A stretch of 64,000 nt of DNA. Source: Fluviispira sanaruensis. GTDB taxonomy: Bacteria; Bdellovibrionota_B; Oligoflexia; Silvanigrellales; Silvanigrellaceae. The notes beneath the pieces are model-generated. The model saw nothing but the letters and a program-made list of their open reading frames with translations. It made no database searches and was not told the origin of the DNA. Position numbers and translations under genes: made by a program. Shown here piece by piece: positions 36,538 to 45,724 of the stretch (position 1 is the stretch's first letter; every line of letters begins with the position of its first letter). The stretch spans positions 333,501 through 397,500 of the forward strand of contig NZ_AP019368.1 in the NCBI RefSeq assembly GCF_004295685.1, given 5' to 3'.

Positions 36538-36797
36538 ATCAAAACCTCGTGTTTTGAATCCAAATTTAAAGATTTCAAGCATAAGAGTTTGAGATCTGGT
36601 TCTATTTTAGAGGGATAAAATTTCAAATAGTAATTGAATTTTTGACATTTAAGACAGTTCTTGCCGCTCTTTAGCTAGGGCTAATAAATAGGTTTTATTT
36701 TTTAAAATTAATCATAAGGTTTCTATTTTTCTCCTCAGAATCGAGACATTTTTGCCGATCAAAACTGTGTTCAAGCTTTCTAATTCTCGGAGTTCAT

Positions 36798-37196
36798 ATG
36801 ACAGATTCATCTGGAGTTGAAAATAGAGCTCATCAACGCTTCACGAGCAAGGCAATCGTTCAGATTATTGCTGATGAAGATACATCTGCTGTCATGGGAA
36901 CGATAAATAATATTTCTGCGGGTGGAGTTAGTTTGAATTTAGAGGTCGATAATATTAAACGTGGATATAAAGTGGGTTGTTTTGTTACTTTTGAAATGCC
37001 TGTTAGAATGTTTGGTATTGATTCAGAAGATAAATTAACATTAAAAGCAGAAATAAAAAGAGCGACTAATTTAGGGAAAACAATTTCCTGTCAATTTCAA
37101 AATTTAAAAGACTCTGAAATTGCAGTCTTGAATAAAGGGCTTCGAATACTTGAAGTCGTTAATAAAATATCGACTAAAAAAGCGCAGCAGAATTGA
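36798..37196 (+). CDS. PilZ-domain protein
   Basis: 132 residues, a single PilZ domain. The c-di-GMP motifs are present: RAHQR near residue 10 (RxxxR) and NISAGG (the D/NxSxxG motif). CGGAGTTCAT precedes the ATG. It is divergent from motA, and PilZ proteins often adjust flagellar motor output in response to cyclic di-GMP, so a link to the motility genes is a reasonable but unproven guess. Confidence 0.88.
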   Translation: MTDSSGVENRAHQRFTSKAIVQIIADEDTSAVMGTINNISAGGVSLNLEVDNIKRGYKVGCFVTFEMPVRMFGIDSEDKLTLKAEIKRATNLGKTISCQFQNLKDSEIAVLNKGLRILEVVNKISTKKAQQN

Positions 37197-37749
37197 TTTT
37201 TTGCAGGAAAAAGTAAATACAGTTTATTAAGGTGTGCTCACAATCGACGAAGATTAAATGATTCTTGCTTTTCTTCCCGCAAAAGTTAGAATACTAGGTC
37301 AAAAGATTGAGTGAAACATTTTGAAAACGATGATGACAAATCAATACGATTAGTTCTTAGTTCTTAGATCTTTGCTGAAACTATTAAAAAAAATAAGACT
37401 TTAAATATAGTTAGGATTAAAATGGAACATTTTCTTTGAAATTTCGAAAATGATCTCATTAGAGAGTTCTTCAGTCTGAGTTGATTCATATACAAAAGTA
37501 TTTATTAAATTAAAAGCATAAAAAGCGATAAAATTCTGAATGAACAAATCTACTTTTAAAAAAAAACTGACGGTAAATTTTTGTTATGAGTGATACCTTA
37601 AACTATTTAAGTTTTTTGGGATGGCGCAATATTTAATATTAATTAAAAAACTCAATATTCATAAAGTGACCTTGGCGGCGGATGTGTTTTAAGTTTAATA
37701 CAATATTATAAGTATTTTATTGGTATTTTGAATTTGAATATAAAAAATA
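37197..37749. other. Intergenic region, no gene seen
   Basis: About 550 bases. Frames are broken by many stops. Small tandem copies of TTAGTTCT occur near 37350, and a GC-richer piece GACCTTGGCGGCGGATG near 37670 looks like a fragment of something older. I could not identify it. Confidence 0.45.
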
Positions 37750-37779
37750 TTGACAAAAAAATATAATTTAGACTATAAA
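37750..37779 (+). promoter_or_regulatory. Sigma-70-type promoter of the regulator operon
   Basis: TTGACA (37750-37755) and TATAAA (37774-37779) with an 18-base spacer, about 17 bases before the regulator ATG, which has AAGGAGGGGG as ribosome site. The short gap implies a short leader. Confidence 0.7.
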
Positions 37780-37796
37780 GTATAAAAGGAGGGGGT

Positions 37797-38396
37797 ATGT
37801 ACAATCAATATCTCAATTTTGCTAAGGCAATGGAATTACTTTTTTACCCACAACTTGAAGTCGTTATTCATGATATTATTACTAAAAAAATAATTTATTT
37901 AGGTAATAGTTTTTCAAATCGAGATGTTGGAGATGATTCTGTGTTAGATGACATTTCATTTGAAAAATCAAAAAGTATCATTGGACCCTATGAGAAAATA
38001 AATTTTGATGGAAAAGTGTTAAAATCAATTAGCATCGTAATTGAAGAAAAAAATAAGCCAAAATTCTTAATGTGTCTAAATTTTGATATTTCTGTCTTAA
38101 ATAATTTAGCAAATACGATTGAACTATTTATTGGAAAATCTAGTTATGAGAAGTCAGAAAGTTTTATTTTTAAAGATGATTGGAGAGAAAAAATTCATGT
38201 CTATGTCAATGAAAATCTTAAATCAAAAGGAAAAATATTAAATTCTATAAATAAAGAAGAAAAAAAAGAATTGATATTGGATCTTCAAAAAAAAGGTGCT
38301 TTTAAAGGCAAAAACTCTAAAGAGTATATAGCAAAAATATTAAAATTATCAAGAGCAACAATTTATAATTATTTAAATGAAAAAGAAGAGAAGTAA
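37797..38396 (+). CDS. YheO/DauR-family transcriptional regulator
   Basis: 199 residues. The N-terminal PAS-like (YheO) domain has LEVVIHDIITKKIIYLGNSFSNRDVGDD and SISIVIEEKNKPKFLMCLNFDIS. The C-terminal helix-turn-helix ends in AKILKLSRATIYNYLNE, as in DauR. DauR represses D-arginine catabolism in Pseudomonas. Here the regulator is first in a three-gene operon with the aminotransferase gene two bases downstream, so it very likely controls it. The effector would be an amino acid or an intermediate. Confidence 0.85.
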   Translation: MYNQYLNFAKAMELLFYPQLEVVIHDIITKKIIYLGNSFSNRDVGDDSVLDDISFEKSKSIIGPYEKINFDGKVLKSISIVIEEKNKPKFLMCLNFDISVLNNLANTIELFIGKSSYEKSESFIFKDDWREKIHVYVNENLKSKGKILNSINKEEKKELILDLQKKGAFKGKNSKEYIAKILKLSRATIYNYLNEKEEK

Positions 38397-38398
38397 AT

Positions 38399-39523
38399 AT
38401 GAAGTTACCACTTTTTAAATTAGAGGATTATTTATCTGAAAGAGAATTTTCGTCAGATATTATGTTTTCTGGATCTGATATGGAAGCATTTTTGATGCAG
38501 GATATCCTCAAATTAGCTAAATCTGAGATCCTAGATATTTGGAATAATTTAAAATTAAGTTATACTTATCCTTTAGGGAATCCGCTTTTATTAGATGAGT
38601 TGAATAAAAAATATCAACTGAATAATTGCTCTGAAAATATATGTACATTTTCAGGAGCAGAAGAAGGAATTTATGCTGCATTAAATTCAATCTTGAATAA
38701 AGATGATCATGTTATTATTTTTTCGCCTTGCTACCAATCATTAAAAGAAATTCCCAATAATATTTGTGAAGTAAGTGAAGTACAGTTAAAATTTTTAAAT
38801 AACAAGTGTTTCTTTGATATCTCAGAAGTTTCAAGATTAATAAAACCAAATACTAAAATGATTATTTTTAATTTTCCACATAATCCTTCAGGGACAATAA
38901 TCTCAAAAGAAGAATTAAAATATTTAATCGATTTATCTAGAAAACATGGCCTATATATTTTTTCAGATGAAGTCTATCGTGGTTTAGAGGTGAATCATAG
39001 TGATCAACTTCCTTATATTGCCTCCGAGTATGAAAAAGGAATTAGCTTAGGAGTTATGTCAAAATCCTATGGAATGCCTGGCTTAAGGATTGGCTGGTTA
39101 GCTATGCAGGATAAAAAATTATTAAAAAAAATTTCAAATATGAAACATTATTTATCTATATGTAACAGTGCACCAAGTGAAATTTTAGCTTTAATATCTT
39201 TGCAAAATGAAGACCATATTTACTCAAGAAATTTATCTATTCTTAATAATAATTTAAAATTAATTTCCACTTTTTTTAAAGAGCATGATTCTGTCTTTGA
39301 ATGGTATCCTCCAAAGGGTGGTTGTATTGCATTTCCGAAGTTAAAACTAAAGCGTCCAGTGTATGATTTTTGTGAGGAATTAAGAATAAAAGAACACATT
39401 GTATTGTTACCAGGTGATATTTTTGATCATAGCCACAATCATTTTAGAGTTGGTTTTGGTCGATTGAATATGCCTGAAGCATTGTCTCGCTTAAAAAGAT
39501 ATATTCAAACGGAAAAATTATAA
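38399..39523 (+). CDS. Class I/II PLP-dependent aminotransferase
   Basis: 374 residues, fold type I. Hallmarks: FSGAEEGIYAALNSI (cofactor phosphate region), NFPHNPSGTIIS (the NPSG motif), FSDEVYRGL (Asp and Tyr on the cofactor) and MSKSYGMPGLRIGW with the Schiff-base Lys in SKS and the last Arg following. It would move an amino group between an amino acid and a 2-oxoacid. The substrate is not known. It starts 2 bases after the regulator stop and overlaps the next gene by one base, so the three genes are translationally linked. Confidence 0.93.
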   Translation: MKLPLFKLEDYLSEREFSSDIMFSGSDMEAFLMQDILKLAKSEILDIWNNLKLSYTYPLGNPLLLDELNKKYQLNNCSENICTFSGAEEGIYAALNSILNKDDHVIIFSPCYQSLKEIPNNICEVSEVQLKFLNNKCFFDISEVSRLIKPNTKMIIFNFPHNPSGTIISKEELKYLIDLSRKHGLYIFSDEVYRGLEVNHSDQLPYIASEYEKGISLGVMSKSYGMPGLRIGWLAMQDKKLLKKISNMKHYLSICNSAPSEILALISLQNEDHIYSRNLSILNNNLKLISTFFKEHDSVFEWYPPKGGCIAFPKLKLKRPVYDFCEELRIKEHIVLLPGDIFDHSHNHFRVGFGRLNMPEALSRLKRYIQTEKL

Positions 39524-40482
39524 TGAAAATAATTTCATTGGATGATATAAAAAAGTGTTTTAATTTTAATAATATGCTTCATGAAATAGAGAATTCTTTT
39601 GTTCAATATTCAAATTCAAATGTTTTATCTGCACCAATTTCACAATTTAAATTTGAAAATATTGCTGCAGATATTCATATTAAGTCAGGAATGATAAGAG
39701 AAGATAAATATTATTTTGTTAAAATTGCTTCAGGATTTTATGATAATTGGAAAAGTTCTATTTCAAATAGCCAAGGAGTTATAGTTGTTATAAATGCAAA
39801 AACTGGTAGACCTGAAATTATTCTTGATGATCAAGGATATTTGACAGATATTAGAACTGCTCTTGCTGGTATCGTTTGCGCTAAATATTTAGCCCCTAGA
39901 TCCATTAGTGAAGTTGGAATTTTTGGATATGGGATTCAGTCTTATTTGCAAGCAAAATTCTTAAAAATTCAATTCCCAACTTTAAAAAATCTGTTTTTAT
40001 ATGGCCGTAGCATAGATAAAATGGAAAAATTAAAAAATAAGTATCAAGAATTAGGTTACACTGTGCATTTGTCTAATCATGTCGAATATGTTGCAAATAA
40101 CTGCAAATTATTAGTGACAACGACACCTTCAACAATTCCATATTTATTTGGAGATTGTATTAAAGCAGGGACGCATATAACAGCGATCGGTGCAGATGAC
40201 ACTCATAAGCAAGAATTAGATATTTCTGTATTCAAAAAAGCTAATCATATATTTGTTGATTCAATTGACCAAAGCAACAAATTATCTGCTTGTTTTCATG
40301 CCTTAAGAGAGGACGATTTGTATAAAAATAATATCTATGAAATAGGAAATTTTGTTTCTAATTTAAACTCATTTAAAAGAGAGAAAAATAATATAACAAT
40401 TTCTTTTTTAACAGGTCTTGCTGCGCAAGATATTGCCATTTCAAAATTTATTTTAAAAAATATTTACGATAATGTCCTATAG
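39523..40482 (+). CDS. Ornithine cyclodeaminase/mu-crystallin-family protein
   Basis: 319 residues. The Rossmann core is visible from SEVGIFGYGIQSYLQAKFL, and substrate-binding residues in YLTDIRTALAGIVCAKYLAP and HIKSGMI. TTTPSTIPYLF and GTHITAIGADDTHKQELD complete the OCD fold. Members reduce imino acids or cyclise ornithine with NAD(P)H; DauB of the D-arginine pathway belongs here. A ketimine reductase acting on the aminotransferase product is possible. Last gene of the regulator operon. Confidence 0.9.
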   Translation: MKIISLDDIKKCFNFNNMLHEIENSFVQYSNSNVLSAPISQFKFENIAADIHIKSGMIREDKYYFVKIASGFYDNWKSSISNSQGVIVVINAKTGRPEIILDDQGYLTDIRTALAGIVCAKYLAPRSISEVGIFGYGIQSYLQAKFLKIQFPTLKNLFLYGRSIDKMEKLKNKYQELGYTVHLSNHVEYVANNCKLLVTTTPSTIPYLFGDCIKAGTHITAIGADDTHKQELDISVFKKANHIFVDSIDQSNKLSACFHALREDDLYKNNIYEIGNFVSNLNSFKREKNNITISFLTGLAAQDIAISKFILKNIYDNVL

Positions 40483-41088
40483 AAAATAATTTATTAAATT
40501 ATTTAATTTGCTCAGTAAGATGAAATCAGCAAAAAATCGTTAAGAACTAGTGATATTTTAATTTAAATAATAAAATTGGCATTCTGTCCTTCTTGGGTAA
40601 GGTTTTTATGATTTAGTTTATGATATACAAAAAGACTTATCCTGAATCTTTTTCACTGCTGATCTAGTTTAATTGGAATGTATGTTCGAACTACATGTCT
40701 TCTATTCCCTTTCCAATCTAACTTTTACCGTTCTTTGCTCTGCCCTAACTGATTTGATTGATGTCCCATTAACTCAAGGAGTGATTCAATTCGTGCTAAA
40801 ATATTATTGAAATTTTTCAAAAAACTACATGTAAATTTCACTCTGTACATCCAACTTTAAGAGATTTCTATACTTTTAATATGAATGATAGTTATTTTCA
40901 TCTCATATTGTAATATTCTTAAGAGATTATTTGATAAGTTGATTTAAAACAGCTGGATGCTACGATTAAAAAAATACATTGCTAAAAAAAAAGAAAAGGT
41001 TTATTCATTATTGTTTAAAAGTGATTTTTTCTTAAAATACAAGACAGATTTATAAGATCAATTTTTGCTTAGTAAGGATAAAATTATT
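40483..41088. other. Intergenic region, no gene seen
   Basis: About 600 AT-rich bases without an ORF of coding character on either strand. Some pieces on the minus strand (near 40580-40790) look faintly like old coding sequence but could not be assigned. Confidence 0.45.
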
Positions 41089-41397
41089 ATGGCAATCGAT
41101 GATTTATCAAATATAATAGGCTATGCTGCTGCATTTTTAACAACATTTTCTTTTTTGCCTCAAGCCATTAAAACCATAAAAACGCGTTGTACATCGGGTA
41201 TTTCGGTTCTCATGTATTGTCTTTTTACTTCAGGGATATTTCTATGGCTTGTCTATGGGATTTTGAAAGAAGATCCTATTATTATTTCTGCAAATGCAGT
41301 TACATTTGCTTTTTCATTTACTATTTTAATTATTGCTGCTATAAATCTTAGGAAGAAAAATAAAGTTGAATCTGAAAGTTTATTGTTAAATAAATAA
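41089..41397 (+). CDS. SemiSWEET/PQ-loop sugar transporter
   Basis: 102 residues from the ATG at 41089, with AAGGATAA ahead. Three membrane helices form a single triple-helix bundle, as in bacterial SemiSWEETs, which work as dimers. The PQ motif is SFLPQ with Pro24 and Gln25, and TSGISVLMYCLFTSGIFLWLVYG gives the second helix. It should allow passive movement of a sugar across the inner membrane. Stand-alone gene. Confidence 0.9.
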   Translation: MAIDDLSNIIGYAAAFLTTFSFLPQAIKTIKTRCTSGISVLMYCLFTSGIFLWLVYGILKEDPIIISANAVTFAFSFTILIIAAINLRKKNKVESESLLLNK

Positions 41398-41555
41398 ACT
41401 TGAGTTAATTTCTTTTGGGTAAAATCATTATAAGGCTGACCAATGTAAGTACTTCCGATATTTAAATTTATTGAAATATAAACTAAATATAAAAAGGCAA
41501 AGTTCTTTGTCGTGAAGGAAGTGCTATATTAAAAATATTTTATAAAGCAATTAAA

Positions 41556-41824
41556 ATGCACTCTTGGCTTGCTCTCATTGCGTGTGCTTTTGTACTCACA
41601 TCCATTGGCAACGGTCTGACCTCTATCACCGTGTTTGCGGAGCATCTGCGCAGGCTTTGCGGTTACAAATGATTGTGACATGTGTAGCACCTTTGAGTGC
41701 TGGTTTTCTAGCCGATAGATGGGGAGCATTCAGTGCATTGATTCTTTTTTCAGGAATAGGACTTATCTTTGCAGGAATTGTTCTCTTTTTAAATAAGAAT
41801 GCGATTAAAGCCCAATCAGTTTAA
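41556..41824 (+). pseudogene. C-terminal fragment of an MFS transporter, frameshifted
   Basis: Two frames supply parts of the end of a major-facilitator protein. The first starts MHSWLALIACAFVLTSIG and ends at a TGA; the second then gives APLSAGFLADRWGAFSALI and a hydrophobic last helix ending in KNAIKAQSV. The sequence is richer in G+C than its neighbours. About 350 residues upstream are missing. The 3' end overlaps the lpxH-like gene by nine bases. Confidence 0.55.
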
Positions 41825-42637
41825 GAGATATTCTTCTTGGGTTTTATCACTTAGGAATATTCTTTCTGAAACACCCTCTTTATTAAAGTATAAATAACTG
41901 GGGGCAGAAAACCAATCAGGCCCTACAAGCAATAAAGTTTGTTTATAATATTGTTCGGTATAAACATGTATGTGACCAATTATAAGAATACTGATCGTTT
42001 TTTGGAATTGATTTTTATAATTTATATAAAACTTATCTAGGCATGTTTTAAGAAAGGAAAGTTGAAGTTTGCGATAAGAATCTTGCGCGCGACTTATTTT
42101 TGCATAACGTGAAAATAGGAAGTGCATAAAGAGCCCAGCAATAAGAAACGAAGTGAGTTTTTGAAAGAATTTACCTTTAACGATACTTCTAAATTTTAAG
42201 TATTTTTCTGGGCAAATGAGATCATCCCCATGGCGTAACATCATTTTACCAGCGCGTCTGTGGAGAAATTCAATTGTTATATCGCCATAATCCGTAAAAT
42301 AAGAGTCCAGCTTTTGTGAGCGAAAATGTTCAAAACCGAAATCATGATTGCCCTCTACGAAATAAACCTGAATGCCATTGTCTTTTAGCAGTTTGAATTT
42401 TTCAAAGACTTCGCTCCACATTTCGAGAAAGAAATTTTTAGATGCTGCGATAAAATCAAAAATATCACCCAAAAGAAATAGGGCTTCCGTTTTGTCTTTT
42501 TCTTCATTTTTATTTTTCATTAAAATATCATCGAGGGTTTTTAAAAATAATTTTGTTGTTGCATCTTTCGGATCGCGTAAATGCACATCGGAAATAACTA
42601 TAAAGCTTTTAACTGGATTTATGTTTAAATTTCTCAC
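41816..42637 (-). CDS. lpxH: UDP-2,3-diacylglucosamine hydrolase-like metallophosphoesterase
   Basis: 273 residues, GTG start inferred from the GTGA overlap with the preceding gene. Calcineurin-like metal motifs are complete: ISDVHL (DxH), LLGDIFDF (GDxxD), EGNHDF (GNHD), RHGDD and IGHIHVY (GHxH). LpxH removes UMP from UDP-diacylglucosamine in lipid A synthesis; the length is near the family norm of 240-280. The C-terminal half differs from E. coli, so LpxH-like is safest. It lies at the end of the ccm operon. Confidence 0.78.
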   Translation of the reverse strand: MRNLNINPVKSFIVISDVHLRDPKDATTKLFLKTLDDILMKNKNEEKDKTEALFLLGDIFDFIAASKNFFLEMWSEVFEKFKLLKDNGIQVYFVEGNHDFGFEHFRSQKLDSYFTDYGDITIEFLHRRAGKMMLRHGDDLICPEKYLKFRSIVKGKFFQKLTSFLIAGLFMHFLFSRYAKISRAQDSYRKLQLSFLKTCLDKFYINYKNQFQKTISILIIGHIHVYTEQYYKQTLLLVGPDWFSAPSYLYFNKEGVSERIFLSDKTQEEYLLN

Positions 42638-42978
42638 GACTTTACCTTTGTCACGCTGCTTAATTTTAATAACTCACTCAAGTTATCTGCTTGATACGAG
42701 TCATGCTCTAAGAATTTATTTACTTTTTCAAGACCACAGCTCTCACACTGGTAATGAATCATATAGCCTTTTTTCTTATGCTGTGACCACGCTATGGGTC
42801 TTAATTTTCCTTTGCATTCTGCAGCTCTATCCCCTGGATTGATGTCGACATGAATGCTAAATAAACAATTGGGGCAGTGATCACGGCACGTGCTTTGCGC
42901 TTGTGGAACAAGAGCTCCGCAGTTTTGACAAGGGAAAGATTCATTTATTTTTGTAAATACAGGATTGCTTATGGACAT
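42634..42978 (-). CDS. RNHCP-domain zinc-binding protein
   Basis: 114 residues, from the ATG at 42978, which overlaps the stop of the preceding thioredoxin gene by one base (TAATG). The RNHCP domain is clear: FPCQNCGALV, then CRDHCPNCLFSIHVDINPGDRAAEC (first and second cysteine pairs plus the family signature), PIAW and YQCESCGLEK. Function is unknown. Paired Cys-x-x-Cys sets suggest one or two zinc ions. It overlaps the lpxH-like gene as well (GTGA), so it is part of the operon. Confidence 0.87.
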   Translation of the reverse strand: MSISNPVFTKINESFPCQNCGALVPQAQSTCRDHCPNCLFSIHVDINPGDRAAECKGKLRPIAWSQHKKKGYMIHYQCESCGLEKVNKFLEHDSYQADNLSELLKLSSVTKVKS

Positions 42979-43577
42979 TAAGAGGTACTTCTTACAGTGA
43001 TGATAGCTTGAGTGGCTTCTTCTTGGGTTGCAGTAGGATTTTGCTCGAGCCATTTCATAAAATTAAATATTAAATTTTTACTGATTTGCCCAGCCACTCT
43101 GTATCTAACTTTTCCATTTGGATCGATAAAAAAAGTTTCTGGTGTGCCAGTCACGCCATAGCGAACAGAAATAAGACCTTTGCTATCTTGCAATACTGGG
43201 AATGATTGACCATAATTCTGTTGCCAGTTGAGAATGGAATTTTTGTCATCCTGAATATTGATACTCACAAAAGTGATTTTATCATGCTCTATTTCTTTAT
43301 AAAAACTTTCTATTTCTGGAGCTTCACTGCGGCAAACAATACAGTAAGAGGACCAAAAGTTAAGAATAACCCAATTGCCTTTTTTTAAAATATCATTTGA
43401 GTTAATTTTGTCACCATTGGTTTTTTCGCCGAAAAATTCTGGAGCAGTTTTACCTATGAGCTGACTTGGCGTAAAATTTGGATCTTGCTTCAAGGAATAA
43501 ATCATAAGGGACATAAAAATAAGAACAATAATACCAGAAAAAATCAAAGTTTTTTTATTTGTCTTTTTTGTTTTCAT
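42978..43577 (-). CDS. ccmG: Thioredoxin-like cytochrome c biogenesis protein (CcmG/ResA-like)
   Basis: 199 residues with an N-terminal membrane anchor (residues 11-27) and a periplasmic thioredoxin fold. The active site is SSYCIVC with Cys79 and Cys82, followed by SEAPEIESFYKE. The cis-proline loop GVTGTPETFFID is present. It would reduce apocytochrome c cysteines before haem attachment. Its place directly after ccmE supports a CcmG role, though ResA/TlpA names are equally valid. It starts one base after the ccmE stop region. Confidence 0.9.
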   Translation of the reverse strand: MKTKKTNKKTLIFSGIIVLIFMSLMIYSLKQDPNFTPSQLIGKTAPEFFGEKTNGDKINSNDILKKGNWVILNFWSSYCIVCRSEAPEIESFYKEIEHDKITFVSINIQDDKNSILNWQQNYGQSFPVLQDSKGLISVRYGVTGTPETFFIDPNGKVRYRVAGQISKNLIFNFMKWLEQNPTATQEEATQAIITVRSTS

Positions 43578-43578
43578 A

Positions 43579-44091
43579 CTAATGACTCTTTGCTTGAGTT
43601 TTAATTTCAGTACCCGCGATTTTTTGATCTTTTAAAATACTATCAAGTAATTTTGCTTCTTTAAGCTTTGTATGATCTTCTTTGGTGTCATAAACTTCAC
43701 TGTGTTTGACCATCAGTAAATTGGCTTGGATAAGATTGTCTTTTTTTAACATGCCTGTTTTTGAATAAAGTTTTCCTTCAACAACAACACCTTGTCCTTC
43801 TTTAAAAAGATCTGGAGGAATTCCTTTGTAATGGACATTAAAATCGTGGCCTTCTAAATCGGTGATTTGGAAATTTAAATCATTGGTTTGGGCATCCCAT
43901 GTTTTTGTCCCTTTTTGCACAAGACCTGACACACGAAATAGTTTTCCTTCAAACTTTAAAGGATTTGCATAGACTTCTGCTGGAGTAAAAAAAGTAACAG
44001 TGGATTCACTGCGTGTGGCTTGATAGGTGATTAGCCCTAAAGATCCCACTACGATTAAAATTCCAGCGATTTGGCCTCCATTTAATTTCAT
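43579..44091 (-). CDS. ccmE: Haem chaperone CcmE
   Basis: 170 residues. N-terminal membrane helix (about residues 8-23), then an OB-fold periplasmic domain. LFRVSGLVQKGTKTWD and FNVHYKGIPPDLFKEGQGVVVEG follow the family pattern. The haem-binding His130 lies in MVKHSEVY, with Tyr134 next, at the same residue numbers as in E. coli. It carries haem to the lyase. Start overlaps ccmD by four bases (ATGA). The 30-residue tail after the haem site is longer and charged. Confidence 0.96.
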   Translation of the reverse strand: MKLNGGQIAGILIVVGSLGLITYQATRSESTVTFFTPAEVYANPLKFEGKLFRVSGLVQKGTKTWDAQTNDLNFQITDLEGHDFNVHYKGIPPDLFKEGQGVVVEGKLYSKTGMLKKDNLIQANLLMVKHSEVYDTKEDHTKLKEAKLLDSILKDQKIAGTEIKTQAKSH

Positions 44092-44282
44092 TTTTTATTC
44101 TCCTCAAAAGGAGGGTTTTTACAATTGTTATCTTGAAAAAAACCTTCTTCATTCATATCTTTTAATGATTTATTCCGAGATGATATAGATAATATCACAT
44201 AAATAACTAAGCTGAGAGCAACTACAATATAGGACGAATAAACAAAAATTTGCCAGCCAATGTTTCCATAACTTTCGCTCAT
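44088..44282 (-). CDS. ccmD: CcmD-like small membrane protein
   Basis: 64 residues: one membrane helix (about residues 13-31) and a charged cytoplasmic tail. Sequence is barely conserved in the family, so the call rests on position between ccmC and ccmE, on size, and on the typical helix VYSSYIVVALSLVIYVIL. CcmD helps release holo-CcmE from the CcmABC complex. The gene overlaps both neighbours by four bases. Confidence 0.85.
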   Translation of the reverse strand: MSESYGNIGWQIFVYSSYIVVALSLVIYVILSISSRNKSLKDMNEEGFFQDNNCKNPPFEENKK

Positions 44283-44992
44283 TGCTCACCCCTCACATAT
44301 TCTAATGTTTCTTTAGCAGAAATGGCTTGTCTTCTTATTTTGTAAATCGCTATGCTTAATAGAAACATCGCAACAAAATTAAAAAATAAAACAAGCGTGA
44401 TATCTGTAGAAACATTTTTGGATTTTTCAACAAATGTCTGTGGCTGATGAACGGAGCGCCATAAATTAACACTGTAATAAACGATGGGGACATTGACAGC
44501 GCTTAAGATGGAAACAATTGCAGAAACATTTCTTCTTGTGCGCAGATCGGGAGTAAAATGTCTAAGAACCAGATATCCACAGCACACTAAAAACATAACA
44601 AGGCTCGAAGTGAGGCGTGGATCCCAATCCCACCAAACTCCCCAAGTTGGCTTCCCCCAAACACTGCCTGTAACGAGCATAAGAATGGAAAAAAGTGTGC
44701 CAAGTTCGATAGCGGTGTGACTGCTGCGATCAAAGACTTCGCATTTTTGTGGCTTTATAAGGGTTAAAATTGCAAAAAATGCACTGATAAATACCCAAAA
44801 AAAAGCACACCAGGCAACAGGAACATGCACAAAAATAATACGGTAAACATTCCCTTGATCGGTGTCTGTGCCAATGAAGAATAATGCTAAATACCATCCA
44901 ATTAACTGCATAAGTGTAAATAGAATAAGTAAATAATTCCATCTTTTGATGGGTTTTGTAATTTCTATCGGGATTTTATTTTCAATAATCAT
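44279..44992 (-). CDS. ccmC: Haem-handling membrane protein CcmC
   Basis: 237 residues with six membrane helices. The tryptophan-rich signature WGVWWDWDPRLT begins at residue 117, and His56 (FVHVPVAW) and the second conserved His of the SVHQPQT region supply haem ligands. It loads haem onto CcmE together with CcmA and CcmB. Start lies three bases after the ccmB stop. No full CcmF, which shares the WWD motif, is in the window. Confidence 0.97.
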   Translation of the reverse strand: MIIENKIPIEITKPIKRWNYLLILFTLMQLIGWYLALFFIGTDTDQGNVYRIIFVHVPVAWCAFFWVFISAFFAILTLIKPQKCEVFDRSSHTAIELGTLFSILMLVTGSVWGKPTWGVWWDWDPRLTSSLVMFLVCCGYLVLRHFTPDLRTRRNVSAIVSILSAVNVPIVYYSVNLWRSVHQPQTFVEKSKNVSTDITLVLFFNFVAMFLLSIAIYKIRRQAISAKETLEYVRGEQ

Positions 44993-44995
44993 ATT

Positions 44996-45724
44996 TTATT
45001 CCTGCAGCAGTACATTGCTTAGAACAAAGCCAAGAGCTGTAAAAAGAATCGGATAAGCAGAAAGAATCGTCCACCAAGCCGATGAACTAAATGCACCTAA
45101 GAGCACATTGTCTCCGATCTGCAATGACAAAGAAACTGCCGCAAGTAAAAGACCGCTTTGTAAAGGGAAAAAAAGCATGGGCTGTAAGATTTCTTTTGCA
45201 AGACTTCGAGCGGTTAAGCAAGAGACAAGCGCACCTAAACTCGCAGTCCCAAGATTAAAAATCAAGCTTACGGGAACAATAGTTTTTAAAAGCTCAATTA
45301 AGATTGAAGATTGAACATTGTAGAGGATAACCCATAAAAAAGTGACAGGTATTTGTAGACTTAAAATTTGTAAGGATGTGAAGGATATTTTCCCTGCTAG
45401 CAGAGCAGCTCTCGGGATGCGGGAAGAGAGCAAGTAATCGAGTGCGTAGGATTCTTGTTCAGGTGAAAACATGCGGCCGATTACAAGGGCGGCAATGAAT
45501 TCATTTATAATCCAAAGTGAGCCAATTTGCACATCATTGCGCTGTAATGCTTCTGTGCCTAAACCAAAGGGAAATAAAATAAGTAAACAACCTGCAAATA
45601 ATAAAGTTCCAAACCATGATGCTTTTCTCACCCAAATAGATCGACAACTTATTTTATTAATAAAGATGAAATAAGAAAACCAATTTGAAAAATCGATTTT
45701 CTTAATATTATAGTTTGTCTTCAT
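44996..45724 (-). CDS. ccmB: CcmB, membrane subunit of the haem-release ABC complex
   Basis: 242 residues with six membrane helices. The family signature is in RMFSPEQESYALDYLLSSRIPR (residues about 87-108). The first 25 residues form an extra N-terminal tail compared with E. coli CcmB (220). It pairs with CcmA to release holo-CcmE. The start abuts the ccmA stop. Confidence 0.95.
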   Translation of the reverse strand: MKTNYNIKKIDFSNWFSYFIFINKISCRSIWVRKASWFGTLLFAGCLLILFPFGLGTEALQRNDVQIGSLWIINEFIAALVIGRMFSPEQESYALDYLLSSRIPRAALLAGKISFTSLQILSLQIPVTFLWVILYNVQSSILIELLKTIVPVSLIFNLGTASLGALVSCLTARSLAKEILQPMLFFPLQSGLLLAAVSLSLQIGDNVLLGAFSSSAWWTILSAYPILFTALGFVLSNVLLQE

